A DNA stretch of 22,492 bases from a virus, in IMG/VR virus record IMGVR_UViG_3300035157_000353, positions 1-22,492 of that record, one strand, 5' to 3'. Shown here piece after piece: positions 20,328-22,492 of the stretch. Each line of letters opens with the position of its first letter. Within the stretch, counting starts at the first letter, position 1. The notes below the pieces were generated by a model. The model was given only the letters and a program-made list of their open reading frames with translations, was not told where the DNA came from and did no database searches. Position numbers and translations under genes: made by a program.

Positions 20328-20860
20328 TAATATAATGGCGGTTGTTCAATGTCTATGTTACCTGCTATGGTAGTGCCTACATTTCCTGGTTGAACTTGAT
20401 GTCCCACCCAAGAAGGAAACAATATCATATCTCCTTTAGATAACTTAGGTTTATAATATAAAGGCATGTCCATAGAGTTACCTCTAGGGGCATGGTTCTG
20501 AATCAAATGACCTGCTGGATTCATAAGCATAGTCATAGAGTTTTCTACTGTCTCGTAGATAATAAAACTCCACTGTGACTTAGGATGAATATGATATCCT
20601 TGATAGTCTGTAGAAGAATACTTATTCCTCCAGATCTGAGCAAACTTTAACTTACTCCAAGGATCTCTCAACTCATTCAAACACGGTGCTATAACACTAT
20701 GAAGATATTTGTATGTATCCTTAGGTATGTGTGGTCTTGATTCATATGTGGTAGGGATACCACTCTCCCATGTAGGAGCATACTTACCCTCTGATATCTT
20801 TATCTTATCTAAGTCAACCTTTAATTCAAAGATAGGAACTGAGAAGATATGTTTCTTCAT
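20327..20860 (-). CDS. Putative 2OG-Fe(II) oxygenase
   Basis: A 177-aa protein of the short 2OG-Fe(II) type. The opening KKHIFSVPIFELKVDLDKI is the common start of this group. The iron site would be H90 or H92 in YQGYHIHPKSQWSFIIY with H154 in PSWVGHQVQPGN; the following TTIAGNIDI matches the final strand. The pattern H-x-H-P-x-S ... FPSW..H.V.PG fits the 2OG-FeII_Oxy_5-like proteins in cyanophages. The third ligand and the 2OG-binding basic residue are not obvious, so activity is less sure than for the other oxygenases here. It is coupled by ATGA upstream and TAATG downstream. Confidence 0.65.
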   Translation of the reverse strand: MKKHIFSVPIFELKVDLDKIKISEGKYAPTWESGIPTTYESRPHIPKDTYKYLHSVIAPCLNELRDPWSKLKFAQIWRNKYSSTDYQGYHIHPKSQWSFIIYETVENSMTMLMNPAGHLIQNHAPRGNSMDMPLYYKPKLSKGDMILFPSWVGHQVQPGNVGTTIAGNIDIEQPPLY

Positions 20861-21186
20861 GCTGCATCAGCACCTTCAGGTGGTTCTGGTTTCTTTCTCT
20901 TCTTTCTTTTAGTTGGTGGAGTAGCAAGAGGTTTCTTTGGATCGACCCAACGTCTAGGATCTACATTACCTTCTGTCTGATGAAACCTTTTCAATCCAGA
21001 CTTATACTTATCCCAGTAGTGGTCAAATATTTCTGTCTGCTTCTGTGATACAACTATATCATAGCATACTAAATTTTCCTTGTCGGTATACTCAACAAGG
21101 TATGAAGTATATGGTAGATTTTTTTCGAGTGCTTCTTTAGGGTCACACTTCTCTCTAAGGATATGCATTAAGTTCTGTTGCCCCAT
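20857..21186 (-). CDS. Hypothetical protein with basic proline-rich tail
   Basis: A 109-aa protein that I do not recognise. It begins MGQQNLMHILREKCDPKEAL, has a central YDIVVSQKQTEIFDHYWDKY segment that looks like a strand followed by a helix, and ends in a lysine/proline-rich tail (PPTKRKKRKKPEPPEGADAA) that may bind nucleic acid or be disordered. It starts 19 nt inside the upstream gene and overlaps the next by ATGA, so it is firmly part of the unit. Confidence 0.6.
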   Translation of the reverse strand: MGQQNLMHILREKCDPKEALEKNLPYTSYLVEYTDKENLVCYDIVVSQKQTEIFDHYWDKYKSGLKRFHQTEGNVDPRRWVDPKKPLATPPTKRKKRKKPEPPEGADAA

Positions 21187-21599
21187 ACTATAGAAGGGAA
21201 TGCTTCAGATACACAAGCCTTAGTAATCTTATATCGTTTACCTAACTTCTTATCTTTAGCAAGTACTAGTGTCTCTGCTTCAGCAGCAGTTAGTCCTTCT
21301 AGCATCTGAATGAACATACTCTCACGCTTACTCTGAGAGATACTAGAACCCCCTTTAAAGAAATGGTATAGAATTCTATACTCCTTCTCCAATACAGTAT
21401 GCTCTGTACCAGCAGGTGCTTCGTTCGGTGTGTAAGGAACTGCTCCTTCTGGGAGCATAGAAATTATACTTTCATCGAAGTTAATAATAAGGAGAGATCT
21501 TAGTGCTTGAGTGTTAAATTTCTGAAGCAATCCAATCTTCTCCTTTTTTGTCTTTGCATTAGATACTTTTTGCAGTACCTCATTCATCAGCAGTTTCAT
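21168..21599 (-). CDS. DUF6433-like conserved cyanophage protein
   Basis: A 143-aa protein. The sequence MKLLMNEVLQKVSNAKTKKE, then LQKFNTQALRSLLIINFDES, LPEGAVPYTPNEAPAGTEHT and ESMFIQMLEGLTAAEAETLV is characteristic of a very widespread cyanophage family (DUF6433) without known function. The start MKLLMNEVL at 21599 is chosen by resemblance to the family; the ATG at 21608 would add MNS. Either start lies within the end of the upstream membrane-protein gene. The protein is helical and soluble, and overlaps the next gene by 19 nt. Confidence 0.75.
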   Translation of the reverse strand: MKLLMNEVLQKVSNAKTKKEKIGLLQKFNTQALRSLLIINFDESIISMLPEGAVPYTPNEAPAGTEHTVLEKEYRILYHFFKGGSSISQSKRESMFIQMLEGLTAAEAETLVLAKDKKLGKRYKITKACVSEAFPSIVWGNRT

Positions 21600-21819
21600 C
21601 GAGTTCATCCTCTTTAATAAATTTCACGTGCAGTAGTTCTTCACTTAACCAATTACCTTGTTCGTCATACATCTCTGGGTGGAATGTAGTCTGCTCATTT
21701 TGTGACCAATAGTAGTCATGCATGAAGTCTTTCGCATTCCAACCTGCAATGATACCTATGCACAAAAAGATAAATGATAAAGTTGCCGAGAGGTAAATCA
21801 TGGTCGGTGTTAATTCCAT
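21580..21819 (-). CDS. Small single-pass membrane protein
   Basis: A 79-aa protein with one membrane segment near the start (MIYLSATLSFIFLCIGIIAG, residues 7-26), followed by WNAKDF and an acidic cytoplasmic or periplasmic tail (FHPEMYDEQGNWLSEELLHV, then EDELDETADE). A good Shine-Dalgarno, GGAG, stands 9 nt before the ATG at 21819. Such small one-helix proteins with the HPEMFDE..G motif are common in cyanophages as I recall; role unknown. It overlaps the next gene. Confidence 0.7.
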   Translation of the reverse strand: MELTPTMIYLSATLSFIFLCIGIIAGWNAKDFMHDYYWSQNEQTTFHPEMYDEQGNWLSEELLHVKFIKEDELDETADE

Positions 21820-21834
21820 TGTCCATCTCCGATA

Positions 21835-21963
21835 CTAGTTTTCTATCTTCTCCCACCTGAGTTCAAATACTAGTATGAACTTACGTTTGAGGAAGGAAAA
21901 GGTTTGTTCTGTCCCTAGTCTCTTTAAAACTGGGGAAGGTGGTTCTTTCTTCCTCCTTAACAT
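21835..21963 (-). CDS. 42-aa basic small protein
   Basis: A short ORF filling most of the 157-nt gap between glutaredoxin and the membrane protein. The product is MLRRKKEPPSPVLKRLGTEQ, then TFSFLKRKFILVFELRWEKI and EN, a basic start and a strand-forming, regular second half. Its stop lies 15 nt before the next ATG. No clear ribosome site precedes its ATG, and an AAGGAGGA stretch lies just inside the reading frame instead. A GATAAATA late-like box (21985-21978) stands 14 nt upstream. Probably real but not certain. Confidence 0.5.
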   Translation of the reverse strand: MLRRKKEPPSPVLKRLGTEQTFSFLKRKFILVFELRWEKIEN

Positions 21964-21976
21964 TAGTTCTGTGCCT

Positions 21977-22270
21977 TTATTTATCTCCATTTTTTGTACT
22001 CACTAAACCTTTTTGTACAAGGAACCGAGCTGTTGGTACTAGACCACCGTACTCAACTCCATCTATTATAACATATGGATAACCATTTGCATCAGGAAAC
22101 TTTTCTAAGAATTGTTCCCTAGTTAAGTGTTTACCATCAACAGTACCAAAAGAATCAACTTTATAAAATTTAGTTTGTTCAAAGAGACCAGCACGTTGAA
22201 GCAGTTCCTTTAGGTGGTCGCAATAAGAGCATCCCCTAGTAACATAGGCTTCAATTTCCATAGGTTTCAT
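21977..22270 (-). CDS. grx: Glutaredoxin
   Basis: A 97-aa thioredoxin-fold protein. The redox motif C14-S-Y-C17 lies in VTRGCSYCDHLKEL, and the cis-proline P65 in GYPYVIIDGVEYGGL. The EYGGL end of the core matches glutathione-binding glutaredoxins. In cyanophages it probably reduces ribonucleotide reductase or other thiol enzymes. Start at ATG 22270 or, three codons on, ATG 22261. A sigma70-like promoter lies just upstream, inside the end of the preceding gene. Both active cysteines are present. Confidence 0.85.
   Translation of the reverse strand: MKPMEIEAYVTRGCSYCDHLKELLQRAGLFEQTKFYKVDSFGTVDGKHLTREQFLEKFPDANGYPYVIIDGVEYGGLVPTARFLVQKGLVSTKNGDK
21978..21985 (-). promoter_or_regulatory. Possible late promoter
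   Basis: GATAAATA reads leftward across the glutaredoxin stop codon and fits the relaxed NATAAATA cyanophage late consensus. It would give a leader of about 9 nt before the 42-aa gene. The match is one base off TATAAATA and in AT-rich DNA, so it is tentative. Confidence 0.3.
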
Positions 22271-22283
22271 TTACACTACCAAT

Positions 22284-22312
22284 AGTATAGCACATATCAT
22301 TTCAATAAGCAA
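22284..22312 (-). promoter_or_regulatory. Possible sigma70 promoter of glutaredoxin
   Basis: TTGCTT (22312-22307), a 17-nt spacer and TATACT (22289-22284) lie just before the glutaredoxin ATG, overlapping the stop region of the oxygenase fragment. The -10 matches five of six consensus bases, the -35 only the TTG. The start site would be near 22277, leaving a very short leader. Confidence 0.4.
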
Positions 22313-22492
22313 TCTACTTTCAGTGTACGTTGAAGAAACACATCAAATGCTAACGTGATGCGAACTTCCTCACTCTCATTCCTTGGAACATAATGAGGTA
22401 GATCTGATCTAAACAAATGTAATTCACCTGGTGTACTAGTATGCCTCTCACCTGCATAAGTTATACCTACATCCAAAGGTCCACTTATAAAG
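22297..22492 (-). CDS. 2OG-Fe(II) oxygenase, C-terminal fragment
   Basis: The gene enters from beyond the right edge; only the last 64 residues are seen, ending at TGA 22299-22297. The piece reads FISGPLDVGITYAGERHTST, then PGELHLFRSDLPHYVPRNES and EEVRITLAFDVFLQ. The L.LFRS.L.H.V.RN.S.E.RI.LAF pattern is the C-terminal half of the short 2OG-Fe(II) oxygenase domain, with the distal iron histidine in LPHYV and the 2-oxoglutarate arginine in VRITLAF. It ends 26 nt before the glutaredoxin ATG. Confidence 0.65.
   Translation of the reverse strand, partial: FISGPLDVGITYAGERHTSTPGELHLFRSDLPHYVPRNESEEVRITLAFDVFLQRTLKVDCLLK

Noticed and set aside
1-22492. tRNA genes, CRISPR arrays, insertion sequences or attachment sites
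   Set aside because: Both strands were read for cloverleaf ends, direct-repeat arrays, transposase motifs and long terminal repeats; none was convincing.

Overview
The window is a piece of a T4-like marine myovirus genome, almost certainly a cyanophage infecting Prochlorococcus or Synechococcus. The virion and replication genes are those of the T4 supergroup (gp4, gp48, gp53, gp26, gp51, a gp5-type hub, gp32, gp33). Between them sit genes typical of cyanophages: heme oxygenase, CP12, ThyX, PhoH, glutaredoxin, a DUF1825 protein and several 2-oxoglutarate/Fe(II) oxygenases. The DNA is AT-rich, genes are packed with ATGA, TAATG or longer overlaps, and T4/cyanophage late boxes (NATAAATA) lie at unit starts.

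Layout. (1) 1-303: start of a secreted porin-like protein read leftward, with a long structured leader and a combined sigma70 plus late promoter. (2) 304-10686: one long leftward tail/baseplate operon. In transcription order it holds a tube-like protein (GTG start), gp26, gp51, an 888-aa protein with a tail-lysozyme domain, a probable gp27-type hub protein, CP12, a 952-aa gp5-type OB-fold hub with Calx-beta-like domains, a separate beta-helix needle protein, and two small proteins. (3) 10687-10719: a 33-bp divergent gap built around a perfect inverted repeat that carries a late-like box on each strand. (4) 10720-13493: rightward gp4, gp2-like, gp48, gp53. (5) 13424-13531: convergent terminators; the one for gp32 lies inside the gp53 coding sequence on the opposite strand. 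(6) 13570-14734: gp32 with a leader of over 200 nt containing several hairpins and an overlapping sigma70/late promoter. (7) 14731-18971: leftward unit from a perfect late box at 18999-19006: small basic protein, thyX, 2OG oxygenase, ho1, small protein, phoH, PD-(D/E)XK exonuclease, gp33, DUF1825. (8) 19022-19540: terminator, a 46-aa DUF4278-like gene, a 60-aa secreted-peptide gene, and a glutamine-riboswitch-like RNA (glnA/Downstream-peptide type) with a 16-bp palindrome over its promoter. (9) 19577-22492: leftward unit of oxygenases and small proteins, led by glutaredoxin and the 3' end of another oxygenase.

How it works together. The tail genes build the baseplate hub, needle, wedge and tail-tube cap. 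gp4 and a gp2-like protein finish the DNA-filled head. gp32, gp33, ThyX, the exonuclease and PhoH serve replication and late transcription. CP12, heme oxygenase and glutaredoxin redirect host carbon, pigment and redox metabolism.

Six genes too short for routine ORF calling were recovered by reading the strand directly: 617-730, 9016-9207 (gp51), 19078-19218, 20160-20327, 21835-21963, and the edge fragment 1-121. Several start codons were moved on the basis of Shine-Dalgarno sequences and overlaps. All assignments come from reading motifs and context; no database search was run.
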